A stretch of DNA of 64,000 nucleotides from Petrolisthes cinctipes (GCA_033782935.1 JAWQEG010000074.1:248001-312000); one strand, 5' to 3'; counted from the first letter of the stretch, positions 46,441-60,530 are shown. Numbers and translations: made by a program. Notes: a model not told the origin generated them from the sequence alone.

Positions 46441-47155
46441 ATGCAAAAAATTACAATCTTACCCGCCCACAATTATTTACAATATTATATGGGAGATAAT
46501 CCAAGATATGTGATTCATCTCTTCTTGCGTCATTTGGAGGATGTGTTTTACCAAGCGAATATAGAGCAGGACGCACATAAGGTAAGATTCGTGAGAGAGC
46601 ATATTGCACCAGATAGTCCAGCCAGTTATATGTTAACTACAAGTGCTTTTTCTGATCCAGAGAATTTAACGTCATATGCTACATTCAGACAGTCACTTAT
46701 TGATGTTTTGGGGGATGGTCAAATACATAATTCATTATCATGGGTTCAGAGAATGATTAAAACAAAGGCAGAAAATATAAATACAAGTGAATCAGCAAAA
46801 GCACTTGCATTATCAGGGTCTCTAACTTTAAATTCGAAGGAATCTCGTATCATACATCATGCATTACAGATTACTCAATCCATGGGTACGAAGATTTTAA
46901 TTTTGATGCCACACCTACTCAAGGGGAATCACAGGAAAAACGGTGCAAACACTGTAACGAAAATAATCATATTACCAGTGAATGTTTTAACTTGCATTAT
47001 GCTAAGGGAAATTATCAAGGGAAAAGTAATCATAAATACTGTCATTTACATGAGTCAAATTCGCATTCCTTAGATGAATGCATGATCCTTAACAGAATGA
47101 AACGGGACTGGCACAATCGAAACATGATGTATGAAACGAGAGCGCCACAATATTA
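46441..47155 (+). pseudogene. Gag of env-bearing element, copy 2
   Basis: Opens MQKITILPAHNYLQYYMGDN, lacking the Ser/Thr/Pro leader of copy 1 because roughly 300 bp is missing just upstream. The capsid-like block matches copy 1. A frameshift near QSMGTKI moves the zinc knuckle (CKHCNENNHITSEC in copy 1) out of frame. Confidence 0.8.
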
Positions 47156-47156
47156 G

Positions 47157-47960
47157 ACTAGCATCAAACGTCCCGAAAATAAAACTGTAGGTCCTGTCGT
47201 CGCATTTACCAATAATGTACTATAATTCCCTGTCCTCATATCACATAGTAACACCCACTTAATGATAGACACAGGCGCGGCAGTTTCCTTGTTATCGGAT
47301 AATTCCTTTAACATATTGTGCAAATTAGGTCCCCAGCGGCATTTATAACCCAAGATTGAACAGGTGACATAGAATTGTCAACCATGACAGGCAATAAATT
47401 ACAGGTATTAGGGACACTAACCCTTCCTGTACGGTTAGACAAGGGAACTAACGATATACATATTGAATTTTATATAATACGAAATTATAAACTAGGTTTA
47501 TCATACCTTATCAAACAAACCATAATAATTAACCCTAAACATAAATTAATACATATTAGGAATTAATGTATTCCAATACAGGATTGTCCAGGTCAATATA
47601 TAAGTCCATGTAATGTTAACCCTATACGTATTGAACATGAGGGAAACGACTCCATTATCATAAAGGCCATTGCTGCATATAATATTATATTAACTCCAAA
47701 TTTCGTCCATAAATTGAAGATAAAGCTTCCATCTCATGTACAGCCACATACTACCGTTCTATTCTCAATAGAACCAGTAAAATAATATATAACTAGGGAT
47801 TAATTTACTTTAACTAATGTAAACAGTGAAAATGTAACTGATATTAATAAAACATCTACCAATATTTATGTAAAGAAAGGAACATATCTATGTGATCTGT
47901 ACAGATGGAAGTTAGATCAATTACCACAGGGAAATATTGTATCGGTTCTAACCGAAGGGT
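47157..47960 (+). pseudogene. Protease region, copy 2
   Basis: LMIDTGAAVSLLSDN is present near 47,262-47,306, so the active-site motif is preserved. The downstream frame (from 47375) includes MSTMTGNKLQVLGTLTLPV and a decayed C-terminal part. The sequence then jumps to the RT thumb region. Confidence 0.7.
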
Positions 47961-49480
47961 ATAAATAGATAGTCACCAGAAAATTATAATTTTAGGTTAT
48001 ACATTAACCGCCACTGTGCTCCATACACAATCTGATAAAATACGAGCAATGAGAGTATTCACTATTCCAAATAAATGCTACTAACGTAAAATAATTCTTG
48101 GGTTTATGTTCTTATTATAGAATCTTTGTACAGCATTTTTCCCAAGTAGCTAAACATCTAAATAATCAACTCGAGATTTTGTATGGATGCCAGAAAAAAT
48201 AGTTGAGCTTTGAATTATTAAAGGTTAATTAATGTCAGCTTCAATTCTTGCGTTCCCAAATATTCATTAACTTATATCACGTGTACAGATGCTTCTTCAG
48301 TAGGCTAAGGCGCTGTACTTATGTAAGAGATAGCTATGGGTCTATGTCAGGTATGTGCTAATGCTTCGAGAATATTAAATGCACAGGGAACTCGTTACTC
48401 TGCAACAAAACAGGAAACTTGAGCAATATTATAGGCACTTCGTACTTTAGGAAAATCGTATTAGGCTATCCTTTACAAGTTTTCGCGAATTATCAAACGA
48501 TCCTTGGCTTACTATAACTTCAAACCCTAAAGGGAAAATTAGCCAGATAATATCTAACAATTCAGGCATTTCTCCCGCATATTGATATTAACTACCTTCC
48601 AGGACGATTAAATAAAGTAGTAGATCCCTTAAATAGTCATCTTGTCCTTTAGTTCCGAGGGCACCCATGGACTTTGACCTTAATGAGGTTCGTAAACATT
48701 AGCAAACGGATTCTATGATAAATGTAATATGATATTCATTAAACCCTGAGGATGAAAATAATGGACCAGAATTACCCAGTCACTTAAATATCTTTTCTCT
48801 TCATGGTGATATTATTTACAGAAAACTAAGGAAACGTGACGTACAAACCAATCAAATAGTGATACAACGAATAATAATTCCCTCAGTATTAATTACCCTT
48901 ATATCATAATGCAGCAGGACATCCTGGGAGAGATAGGTACTTAACCACTCTCCATACAATATGCTATTAGCATAAACTAAGGGTAGATGATGAAACACAT
49001 ATATCGCTCAGTGCGAAACATGCAATGCAAATAAAGGCCATCCATTTGGACATCTGTTCCATGACGGGAATCCCTAATCCTGGACGAATCATGGGACATA
49101 GTAGGAATAGATCTACTTTCCTTACTAATTTCGAATCAGGCCGCAAATAAGTTATTACCTATGGTTAACCATTTTCTAGATATCTAGTGGCGTCACCACT
49201 ACGATAAAAACAGAAAAAGTAAGTGCACATATATATAAAAACCAAATTCATATGCCCATATACATGTCCCGATATTATAAAAGGTATCTGACTTCTACTG
49301 TATTAAGCAAACGTTTGTATTAACATATCTCCCAGCATCTAATGGGTTAACAAAACGGCAAAACCGTAAAATACTAGAAGTACTTCGTGGTACAGAAACA
49401 ATGAAAATCCCTCCACATGGGAAGACTGCATCGATATGACGGTCAATAAACACTACAAAACACGGAAATAAAGGGAAAAA
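47961..49480 (+). pseudogene. Partial RT, RNase H and integrase, copy 2
   Basis: The fingers and catalytic palm of RT are deleted. What remains starts near the thumb with FLGLCSYYRIFVQHFSQVAK. RNase H shows TCTDASSVG, stop, GAVLM, stop, as in copy 1. Integrase shows HNAAGHPGRDRYLTTL, then a TAG in the same place as copy 1, and ends with TKRQNRKILEVLRG. The doubled 50-bp unit follows near 49,630. Confidence 0.75.
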
Positions 49481-50060
49481 CTCCACCTGAAATACTATAA
49501 TAATAATATTATGGCGTATGGATACGTCCTCCATATGATACAATAAGTGCCACACAGAAGCCATGCTACAACATGGACAACTACGCTGAACGACAGTGAG
49601 TTGCATTTCAACAATTTCATCATGATGTACAACACAATTTATAGGCTTGCAGGGAAATAATGCGTGATCGCCGACATAACAAAACAAATTATAGGCTTGC
49701 AGGAATAAAATGCGTAATCGCCGACATACTAAGCAAATAACTCAAATGTTCACTCCAGGTAAACATAATAGTACGGGTACCCGATCGAAACTTCACATAG
49801 TCATATCTTTAGTAGGTAATACACTTATAATACCGCATAATTTTACCAGGCGGGTGATATTGTTTATGTAAAGAGAATAAAGAGATTGGTAAAAAGTGCG
49901 CAAAACCCAACATCCAAAATAAAACCAATCAATATCTCTGAAACATCAACAATTTCCTCTTCTTAGTAATATTATCCCTACTATTGATGGTAATAATATA
50001 AACAATTACAAACAAAAACTCCGATCAGTTTCCAATGAAATATAATATTTCTTCTTACAG

Positions 50061-51294
50061 ATGTGGCCCAAATCAACCTATATAACGGTTTTCATGTCTA
50101 AACTTGCCGCGGCTACAAGCTCCGATGAAGTACATAACGCAGATAAAGGTGACGTCTTAAATCCGAGAGCTCTCATTTACAATTTTATCAAACAGTTGAA
50201 AAGAAAAGGAAAATAAATAATATATTGGTGATGAACGATATGATCACTATTTCTTTACAGGATATATTTGAATTATTACATAAATTTTCTGCCATTGAGC
50301 AGTGGTTACAGGTACCGGTATTTAGTGATACACTAGTTTTGTTTGACAGGTATCACACAAATGATTTTACCAATTTAAATGCATTATCTTCTGTAATGTC
50401 CTTTCACTATTGGGCGCCCTAGGAATGAATTCAGCGACTCAGGTAATATTGCTCGCTTATTATACAAAAAATATAATGGCTTAGAGCCATCATCACAGCC
50501 CAGAGCGTGATTTAGATAATTTTTAAGTGAAATTTCATGAGCACTATTTGGTACTGCTTAGGTAGTGGTATACAAGCATTATTCCATACGTAAAAGGTTG
50601 CGGGACAAGCCGTTGCCAATCAAGGTAAGATAGAGTAACAGGTATACACTGTATTAGAGTGCAAATCATTGCACAGAAATTAAATACGATTTATATAACT
50701 TTACATGACCAACAAAAGAGAGGAACTACATATATGGAATAATCACATCATATTTTTAGGCTTCTATTTATTTCTGTGAGTTAGCAGGAAAATGAATTGC
50801 AGGTAGAGGAACTTAGAGAGGAATGACAACCATTTATTAAGAGAGTATTTACTGCGAGTAAGGTAAGATCAACTCACAATTATTACCACTCCAACAGCTA
50901 CGAAAGGCAATGGTATAATCACTGATGAAATATCATCTTACTTATTATCTTTTATACCTACTTGAAATATTATTATACAGTCTTGCGTAGTATATTAATA
51001 CAAGATCATATCCTCAATTTTATTCCCATAAAAGGTAAAATGTTATTCACAAGCTACGCACTTCAACAATTCCCAATAAAAATGGAAGTAATCCTTTAAT
51101 ATTCGATTTTCATCCAATAAGTATTATTCCTAGTGATGATGTCATCAGTGACACACAACTCCTCAAGTGCCATGTTGCATATCTTCATTTATATGTTTGT
51201 CCTTCATGTTTATTTGCATTTAAGTCTCCAAATGATGTAAAATCTCCATTTGCTTGTAATCAAAGTATTACTAATCAAACACTATATGCATGTA
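50061..51294 (+). pseudogene. Env-like region, 5' part, copy 2
   Basis: Begins MWPKSTYITVFMSKLAAATS, the counterpart of the copy 1 leader, with TSSDEVHNADKGDV after it. Decayed frames follow, then the cysteine-bearing HLYVCPSCLFAF and SPFACNQS block. It is interrupted at 51294 by the giant-TIR transposon and resumes at 56051. Confidence 0.55.
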
Positions 51295-51948
51295 CAGTTG
51301 CGGAAGGGAGTTTCTTTATCCCCCTGGGCTCCTCTATACCCTACCCCACAAGGAGGTGACGGAGGTGTAGAGAGTTGAACATATAACGACGGATATGATT
51401 GGTCGATAAGTTGCTAGGAAAGTTTAGTGATAATATAACCTTTTTATATCTAAACAAGAGAGCATTGTGGTGAACTAAATATATTATGTTTATTTGCCAT
51501 ATATACAGTATATGAAGAACAGTAGCATACATTGTTAATGAGGAACTGAATTATAACGCATACTGGAATAACTCGTATTTTATTCTCAGTTGTGGTTGTC
51601 ATACATCAGCCAACTGATGGTGATGGGAGGGGATCTGCCTGGCATTGCTTCACGGTCTCACGGCTCGTGCTGTGATTCGTTTTAAGGCTTCAAATATTCA
51701 TTTCTACCTTAGTAATAGGGATAGGTTATATGCTTTTTATATAATTATAGACAAATTTATAACGATTTACATTTACAGATAGTGAAGTAGTGTTATCGTT
51801 TGTTGTTAATTTTATCATCTGTTTTCTTATTTATTTTCAGTACGAACTGTTAAAATTTATTTTGATAGAGCCTAGTGAGATGAAGAACGTTGAGTTAAAA
51901 TAAGCATTTGCTTGACAAAATGGTAAGAACAACACTCTATGACAAGGA

Positions 51949-51993
51949 GCCTTTATTGACGACGTTTCGCTATTGCTTCTTCAGGTCAAAGGC
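51949..51993 (-). ncRNA. Hammerhead-like fold, giant-TIR arm A, site 1
   Basis: On the minus strand GCCTTTGAC is followed by CTGAAGA, one A, a minimal stem GC-AATA-GC, GAAACGTC, then GTCAATAAAGGC. TTGAC pairs with GTCAA next to the core and GCCTTT with AAAGGC beyond a small internal loop, an extended helix I. Helix II is short. The GTC cleavage triplet is canonical for hammerheads. Confidence 0.5.
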
Positions 51994-52211
51994 ACATCCA
52001 TATAACATACAGTACTGTGTAACTTATAGTTCTATTTTTATTTGTATGTGACTGTATTCTGTTTTGTTCCACTTCCTCCGTTACCATTCCATGTATTTTT
52101 TTTTATTTGCCCCGATGTTCTTTCCTTTCCCATTATCAGCTCGTCCTCTCCGCCTCCCCCCCCCCCCCCATTCTACCTCCGTTTCCTTCCTCGTGCGAGA
52201 ATTCACCCATC

Positions 52212-52460
52212 CATGGAGGTAGTATAGGTGGAGTCGCCATGAGGACCTGATTTGTGAAGCCACCTATCTGTCATTTCCGGCGCCTTCAAGATGTCGAATT
52301 CCTTTGTATGTCAGGTCAGAAGTCAGGTCAGAGTCCACTTTTACTGAAACATATATTGGTGTCCGCCATATTGAAGGCGCCGAAAATGACAGTTCGGCGG
52401 GCTTCACTTAATTCCCCTGGATTAGTGAGCCATGGCGACTCCACCTATACTACCTCCATG
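52212..52460. mobile_element. 249-bp MITE with 8-bp TSD
   Basis: Terminal inverted repeats of about 29 bp: CATGGAGGTAGTATAGGTGG at the left, its complement at the right. Flanks are CACCCATC (52204-52211) and CACCCACC (52461-52468), an 8-bp duplication with one mismatch. The related arm at 61091 lacks it (CACCCACCCC near 62,000), which gives the empty site. Inner segments are also inverted (TTTCCGGCGCCTTCAAGATG against ATATTGAAGGCGCCGAAAAT). An 8-bp TSD suggests hAT, but the termini are not typical. Confidence 0.75.
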
Positions 52461-52578
52461 CACCCACCCCTACTCTCTTTCCCCCTCCCCCTCCCGCCTA
52501 TCACGTGACCCTTCCCCCTCTCCCCCTCTATGAGCGGTATACAAATTATATATTCGTTTACTCTACCTGTCCTCACTC

Positions 52579-52619
52579 ATACCTGAAGAGGGCTACGTGA
52601 TGTAACCGAAAAGTCGTAT
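52579..52619 (+). ncRNA. Hammerhead-like fold, giant-TIR arm A, site 2
   Basis: ATAC, CTGAAGA (52583-52589), G, then GGCTAC...GTAACC (six positions, one mismatch), GAAAAGTC and GTAT. ATAC pairs with GTAT as helix I. The following AATAAATTACAAATAAATG and TTTTTCAC resemble the tail after the PLE2 site. Confidence 0.5.
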
Positions 52620-52707
52620 ATCATTTTCAATAAATTACAAATAAATGTGGGTTTTTCACTAGACTTCTGCATTCATGGCTTTGTGAATTTTTCTTGTTCA
52701 TTATACA

Positions 52708-53845
<1,138 letters not shown>

Positions 53846-54236
53846 CCGTAGTTCTTGGTTAGGTAAGTAAAGTAACGTTTATGTCTATAATATAATTTGA
53901 AAGAAAATAATTAAAATTATACCTTTTCTTAATAAAAATATATACGTTAAAAGCATCACGAGCGGCAACACTCTCCACACCCTACATTGCAGTTCTTGGG
54001 TGGTGAGGAAATAAAGTAAAAATTTTAATACGTGCAGTGTAATGTGTTGTAAATATTGTAACCACAATGTAATTAAATCTAAATTATATGAGCGAGAGAG
54101 ATATATATGAAGTAAAAAAATAACGTATGAAAATGAAGAGAAAGTGAAGAGAAAGAATACAGGCGCTGAGATGGAGGGAGGAAGGTTGAGGTGGAAGGGC
54201 GAGGCATGGTTGTCAGGTGTTTGGGTGGTTAACCCA

Positions 54237-54294
<58 letters not shown>

Positions 54295-54347
54295 GTTATA
54301 CATTTTGCTATAGTATAAATATATAAATGTATAATGAACAAGAGCTT

Positions 54348-55296
54348 AGTTTACAGACCAATTAAAGATAGGAATGACTGCCTTCGACTACAGGACGACC
54401 TAACTGCACTTGAAGAGTGGGAAGTCAAGTGGCAGATGACATTTAGACCAGACAAATGCCATCACATCCGTTTTACCCGTGCCCATAATGTCATTCCATA
54501 TACATACCAACTACACAACACCAACCTCAACACAGTCACTTCCCACAAATACTTGGGCGTCCACATCTCAGCGGACATGAGGTGGAACACACACATAGGT
54601 AGCATCAGGGCTAAAGCTAGTAGGGTCCTGGGGTTCTTGCGCAGGAACCTCAGCAGGTATAACACAGACACCAAAATTATTGCATACAACACTTTCGTTC
54701 GGCCACATTTAGATTATTGCGACACCGTCTGGGACCCACACACTTACAATAATATCAATAAATTAGAGTCGATACAAAACAAGACTGCAAGATGGGCCAG
54801 ACGTGATTACAGACACACTACATCAGTCACTTTGCTTAAACAAGACACAAAACTAGACCCATTAGTAACACGAAGACAGATACACAGACAACAGATGATA
54901 TACAAAATCACAAACAAGTTAGTTGACATAGACAAAGACACATATCTACACCCTACAAGTATACGATCCACTAGAGGCAGCCACAACTTAAAATACCATA
55001 CATACCAGACAAGCACTGATATATTTAGGCACTCATTCTTTCCCCGCAGCATCCAAGAGTGGAATCATCTCCCATCTCACGTAGTTAATAGCCCCACTCT
55101 TGACACATTTAGAAATAGGATCACCAATCATTACCTCCCAATCCTAATCCTCAACCCACAGTCCCTGACCCAATCCACCCTTATCCTAACCCTCTTCCTA
55201 ATCCTGCCCTGGATCCCTAAATCCCCCGCACAACCCCCGCATATTATGCCGCCCATGAGCGGCCCTCTGCGGGACCCTAAAACTTGAACTTGAACA
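54348..55296 (+). mobile_element. 5'-truncated L2/CR1-like LINE, RT C-terminus
   Basis: A 317-codon open frame from 54334 reads SLVYRPIKDRNDCLRLQDDL, EEWEVKWQMTFRPDKCHHIR, HKYLGVHISADMRWNTHIG, ASRVLGFLRRNLS, IAYNTFVRPHLDYCDTVWDP and SIQEWNHLPS. This is the RT region just after the catalytic aspartates, through thumb and C-terminal domain, of an L2/CR1-group LINE. The 3' end is CTTGAACTTGAAC, a short repeat tail typical of such LINEs instead of poly(A). The frame is still open, which suggests a fairly recent insertion. There is no clear target duplication, and insertion or later loss deleted part of the host arm. Confidence 0.8.
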
Positions 55297-55349
55297 TACA
55301 AATAAAAATAGAACTATAAGTTACACAGTACTGTATGTTATATGGATGT

Positions 55350-55394
55350 GCCTTTGACCTGAAGAAGCAATAGCGAAACGTCGTCAATAAAGGC
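55350..55394 (+). ncRNA. Hammerhead-like fold, giant-TIR arm B
   Basis: Same 45-nt sequence and fold as 51949-51993, here on the plus strand because arm B is inverted. Core CTGAAGA, stem GC/GC, GAAACGTC, with TTGAC/GTCAA and GCCTTT/AAAGGC pairing. Confidence 0.5.
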
Positions 55395-56050
55395 TCCTCG
55401 TCATAGAGTGTTGTTCTTACCATTTTGTCAAGCAAATGCTTATTTTAACTCAACGTTCTTCATCTCACTAGGCTCTATCAAAATAAATTTTAACAGTTCG
55501 TACTGAAAATAAATAAGAAAACAGATGACAAAATTAACAACAAACGATAACACTACTTCACTATCTGTAAATGTAAATCGTTATAAATTTGTCTATAATT
55601 ATATAAAAAGCATATAACCTATCCCTATTACTAAGGTAGAAATGAATATTTGAAGCCTTAAAACGAATCACAGCACGAGCCGTGAGACCGTGAAGCAATG
55701 CCAGGCAGATCCCCGCCCATCACCATCAGTTGGCTGATGTATGACAACCACAACTGAGAATAAAATACGAGTTATTCCAGTATGCGTTATAATTCAGTTC
55801 CTCATTAACAATGTATGCTACTGTTCTTCATATACTGTATATATGGCAAATAAACATAATATATTTAGTTCACCACAATGCTCTCTTGTTTAGATATAAA
55901 AAGGTTATATTATCACTAAACTTTCCTAGCAACTTATCGACCAATCATATCCGTCGTTATATGTTCAACTCTCTACACCTCCGTCACCTCCTTGTGGGGT
56001 AGGGTATAGAGGAGCCCAGGGTGATAAAGAAACTCCCTTCCGCAACTGTA

Positions 56051-56639
56051 CATTCATATCTATTACTATTCAAAACTCTCTTTCATCATCAATTTTAATT
56101 TCCACTATCTATACTTACCTGCTGATACACAATTAACATTAATTTGCCCTAATCATCCTACACATGGTATGGTTCAAGGCTACTGTAAAGAAACAGACTC
56201 ATAGGAATACGATCCAAGGGAATCGTTACCTTGCCTAATAAACATAATTTGCTTGAAAACATAGCACAATCTCTTCCACCTTTCAACGTATTTCATTTAA
56301 AGTCGACATGTTTAACATTTCCTAATTAATTATCAGTTGTATCAGAAAAAATGAAACTATTATGTTACTCAATGAGAATAGGATTCAATCATCCTTATTA
56401 TATAATTTGATTCCTCCAAATATTGATCACGATATAACTTGGTACCAATGTTTATTATCCCATGTCTTATCTTTCTGGCATGTACTATAATATTTATATA
56501 TTGTATAAGACAGTCTACTATACTATTTTTGTATTGTATAAGAAAGAACTATCGAGGTATACTGAATTATCTTGTATTGAAAAGAATAAGACTGTTATTT
56601 CACAGCCTCAACATAGCAACACGGCTCCCCACTCATTAA
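56051..56639 (+). pseudogene. Env-like region, 3' part with membrane anchor, copy 2
   Basis: Continues the env-like sequence after the transposon. Near the end it encodes MFIIPCLIFLACTIIFIYCI, a strongly hydrophobic span, then RKNYRGILNYLVLKRIR, a basic tail, ending TRLPTH at 56639. A short in-frame duplication of the FIYCIR word has lengthened it relative to copy 1. It fits a single-pass anchor with a short inner tail. Confidence 0.55.
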
Positions 56640-56939
56640 TGTGTGAATCTTTAGCATAGGTTAGCTTATATACACACAATAACATGCACCTAGCTAAACA
56701 CATTAATTTTAAGATGAAATTTTATGTAACAATGTATTCATGTTCATGTATTACTATTCATGTATTGATGGTACTGTCTATGTTAATTTATGTATAAGGT
56801 GTGCCAATGTCTGATTGCCTATTTTTATGTTACTATACATGTATTCATTGTTAATATCTTAGTTATTATGTACCCTACCAATATTGTGAACTGGCCTTCT
56901 ATTAAATAAAGCATAAAGCATTAGCGTGGTTCGAGCGAA

Positions 56940-57043
56940 TGTTCGCACAAAACAAAGACTAGAAGGAACAACAGATCAGATGGCAAAGTCATTAATAGCC
57001 AGACAGATATTAGACACTCCAGCACAGCTGTCCTTCCTTCCTT

Positions 57044-57074
<31 letters not shown>

Positions 57075-57700
57075 GACTAATTAACTACTTGATCTGACTG
57101 AGATCATTTTCTCACTCTCCAACATACATCTATACACATGTACACAGAGTCACCCTCGCTTGACCAATCTCCAATGACATCTCTCTGCTTCAAGTTGTGG
57201 TAAGAGGATATAGCAAAAACCATTAACCCCTTCCTCTCTCTCTAGTTTCACAGAGAGAGAGAGAGAATGGGAGAATAAATTAATAAGGAATAAATAGGGA
57301 GAGAAGAGGAGTAGACAGACATACAGAATTAGATTGACCATTCACAGGCAAGAGTTGTCACTCTAGCTATTTCTGTAAACTATTGAGTTTGAAATGTATA
57401 TAAGCAGAGGAGGTACACTAGGATTCAGGATACTTAACACTGACTCCCTAAGGGCTATAAACTGTCTCCATAGAGAGAGACACAATACCATATAAGACAA
57501 GGCACATCAATATAATTCCCTGTATAGATATAAGTATATATTAATAAATTAAGCCTTAAGAAACTTGTGAAGTCAATTACCTAAGAACACCACAACGCCG
57601 AGCTCGCTACCTAATACAACAACAACAAGTACTACTACAACTCCAGAACAAGGTACTGTATCAGATCCTGAACGAGTTAAAGCCTTAGAGGACTGGTACA
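56940..57700 (+). repeat. 3' LTR, copy 2
   Basis: 761 bp. It starts TGTTCGCAC (against TGTACGGAC in copy 1) and ends GGACTGGTACA at 57700. It contains (CA)n near 57049-57074. It is more diverged from the copy 1 LTRs than those are from one another, so this insertion is older. Confidence 0.85.
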
Positions 57701-58015
57701 CTCCTTTAGTCGAGAGAATTTATTCTAATGTTACGTGGCTCGCTGTCAAGTGCCTCCATTTCCCATATCTTTCACCCCGCTTCTTATACAGTCAGTCAGG
57801 AAATAGCTTGGGCTAAACTCTCCCGTCCGTCCCATTCTGCCCTCTTATTAGGTTTGTTTCCTGTGTGCTCTGTAGCTTTAATTTAGATAAAATGGTTGCA
57901 GATGTCCCCCCAGGATCCCCTCCGTGGATACTACCAAAGCCTGATGTGAGCTACACACCTTTTTCCAAGTCAAAACTGCCTTCTCTACAGCTGCAGAAAC
58001 AGTGGAAACAGTGTT
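57701..58015 (+). mobile_element. Decayed I-type LINE copy, 3' portion
   Basis: Resumes the LINE of 42667-45560 directly after the LTR: CGAGAGAATTTATTCTAATG, GTCAAGTGCCTCCATTTCCC, then codons for VADVPPGSPPWILPKPDV and SKLPSLQLQ. Compared with the intact LINE about 330 bp of RT C-terminal sequence is missing between 45560 and 57701. Homology ends near 58015, before RNase H. Confidence 0.85.
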
Positions 58016-59039
58016 GCGTGTGCAACTAAGGTTGTCTTTTTGTATCGTGTGCAAGAACTGTGAGATGTTTGTGGTGCATCTCTTAGCCGTATTTAGTCCG
58101 TTAGTTGTCATGGTAGGATGAGTGATAACATTCCTTCAGCAGATAGCTGTATTTCCTGATTTTAACAATCTGCTCATGCGAGTCGTCACATCTACTATGC
58201 ACGTCAAAAATAAACATTCTAAAGAATTTATGGTAGCAAACAAACATAACAATTATCATATATACATGTTGTATACCATTGGAAAGAGTTTTAAATTCCA
58301 CATTTGATGGTATAAATGAATTATGACTTGCTTGCTCAGGCGCAGCGGAGCAGGTATGCAAGTGCAAATAAGTGATAGGTCAAGGGCAGGTCAGGTCAAA
58401 AGGTTAGATACTTTATTTTGACCTGATAGAGAATGGATTTTTTACCTGGTACATGTGAGGGGTTACTAATACAAACATGTGTATGCTCCGGCCGAGGGTT
58501 TCCCTGTGTGTTGGTGGACGTGCGTGTCTGCTGCTCTTTTTTTTATGTTATTCTTGTTTTTTATGTTATTCTTGCACGCCCCATGTTTGTGTTCCCGTAC
58601 TATTAAAATCGGGTTAATTCACCATAGGTTTACAGTGAACAAATTTAAAAACAGGGGTGAGTCGCCTCCATACGACCCAAAAAGGACCCATTCGAGTCTG
58701 CAATTAATTTTATTTGTGTAAAATTAATGGTATGCAATTGGTAGATTTTTTTTCCACATAATTTATAAAAAATGTCAAAATGATAGTCAAGATGTGTCAC
58801 AGCTTATTGTGTCATTAATATTTCAGTTGCGAAAGGAAGGGGATGGTGCATTTGAAGAAGGAATGTACTTTAATTAAGTGGAAATTTTCAGATTTAATAA
58901 ACTTTGAGGATTAGTCTGTTTTTTTCATATTTCAAAAAAGGAGTTAGCCGCACCCCATGTTTGTGTACGAGTGACAAAAAAAGAAGGTTCGTGTTCCAAG
59001 GATATCCATAATGGAAGTGGAAGGATCACTCCGCTGCTG
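58016..59039. other. Unassigned, no gene recognised
   Basis: No long frame. A TTTTTTATGTTATTCTTG word occurs twice in tandem near 58540-58575. Confidence 0.3.
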
Positions 59040-60530
59040 TGTTGAAGTCATAACAACCGAGGTATCCACAGTCATCTAATGTTCCCAAAGGAAGCTTGTG
59101 CGGGGGAACATCTATTGAATCAAGAAAATAATCGGAGCCACGAGACCGCTTCTGGTGGGATTGAGAAGAAAATATGGATGTATCTATAAAGACGGTTGAA
59201 TTGCAAGGAGGACCGCCTTTGTTGCAATTTACTTGACTCGAGTTTCCGTTTTGGAGAGTGTGTGGCAGCGTGAACCTCTACCACATGAACACCTTTAGTT
59301 GAAGCCTAAGAATTGTCATCAGGAGATGGGTCATCAGACCGAGTATCTTCTACAATTTCCACGATAAAGAAGCTATATGTAGTGAAACCTAATAGACGTT
59401 ATTACCAGAGTAAGAAGCAGCTGCATCTTGGGAGAGGTGAGAGGGTGCTGCAACCGAATTAAATGTGGTCGACTTGGAATGATGAGGGTGAAGGGAGGAG
59501 GGTATGTCCTAACACCACCATCCTTTTGTTGCATGAAGTTGAGTTGCCGTCTGGCACTACCAATGCTAATGAATTGGGAGTTAGCCTAGTGGAGGATATC
59601 CTGTTCCAGGACGTACGTCTTTCATTGGAGAGAACAAAGGGGGTGAGCATCACTGCAGTAAAAACAGTAACTCTCTGACTGACACTCAGAAGTAGAATGT
59701 GTGTCAAGAACAGAACAATTACCACACCGGGAACCGTTTGTACAGTTTCTCATAACAGCAAAAACACTGTAAAGGACGCTCAACAAAAGACTTCACCTCT
59801 AATGAGGTAGGGTTGATGTTAATGCGATCTGGATGGAATATGCGGGCCACAGAAAGTGAGGATGATTATTTCCTTACTGCCTTTCATCTTTGCTACTCGT
59901 TGAACACTATCAGGGCACATAGCAAGAATGTCCTCTTCTGAGAATTAATACAGGTCCTCATTATATATACGCCCCTTGCTATAATTGAATGTTCGATTAG
60001 GTTTGATAGATTCAAACTTGCCATCAGAAGGACAGGAGAGATAGAGGAGCATCATGGCCTGTGTAAGATCTTTGGCTCTGATTAAAACATCCTTACCATA
60101 CTTTTTTTTATGTGGCCCATCGGTAGTAATCCATTTTATTTTTCTAGGTACCTAGAAGCACGGATGAGGTTACCACGCCCCTCCCTGTAGTAAGCCACGA
60201 ACCAAAAGGGTGTAGGAAAGCGGCGCTCCTTAGGGACATGCTCTAAAGAATAATCAAAGATGTTAGGGCAGTAGTCATTGTCACTGTTAACTACATTCGT
60301 TGACCGCATCATCAGAACCTTACAAAAAGTATCCCCCACACAGACAGAGAATTTTTTGCCTCAAAAGCTGCTTTGGTGGCAGCATTTGTATTAAAAGAAA
60401 TATATTACAGATTTGATCTGCAATCACTGTCATAGGTAATACGGATACGAAGACCACTCCAAAACGCCTAAAATGGAGTGGATAGCGTCATAGAAAAGAT
60501 ATGTAAATATTTACATTAGTCAACATTACA
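59040..60530 (-). pseudogene. LINE ORF1-like remnant (copy B)
   Basis: The minus strand has the same blocks as 28765-30082: CPNIFDYSLEHVPKERRFP, YYREGRGNLIRASRYLEK and a knuckle start LQCFCCYE with the following Gly-His part deleted. It extends further upstream, including PLSLPRAVVNQVLETSISG and ILQTRVRCCVDKPY. It is frameshifted several times. It is the gag-like ORF1 of an I/Jockey-group LINE. Confidence 0.6.

Larger units (their letters stand above)
51295..52707 (+). repeat. Left arm (A) of giant-TIR transposon
   Basis: Matches 61091-62289 (same strand) and, inverted, 56048-55297 plus the edge at 54347. Homology ends at TTGTTCATTATAC near 52707. It carries two hammerhead-like folds pointing outward from each other (51949-51993 minus, 52579-52619 plus). 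Confidence 0.8.
53846..56048 (-). repeat. Right arm (B) of giant-TIR transposon, with nested LINE
   Basis: On the minus strand 56048-55297 matches arm A and arm C from the CAGTTGCGG terminus to TATTTGTATG. It then meets the LINE 3' tail at 55296. It resumes at 54347 with CTTGTTCATTATAC, passes a (TA)n (54239-54291) and GGTGGGTTAACCACCC, and ends at ACTACGGTATAA near 53846, all as in arm C. About 480 bp (relative to arm C) between 55297 and 54347, including the second hammerhead-like site, was lost. Confidence 0.75.

Noticed and set aside
49295..49687. 130-codon minus-strand frame MFCYVGDHALF..., partly repeated at 17900-18354
   Set aside because: It is antisense to the integrase/env junction of the LTR element in both copies. 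The shared sequence is due to the element, not to a separate gene.
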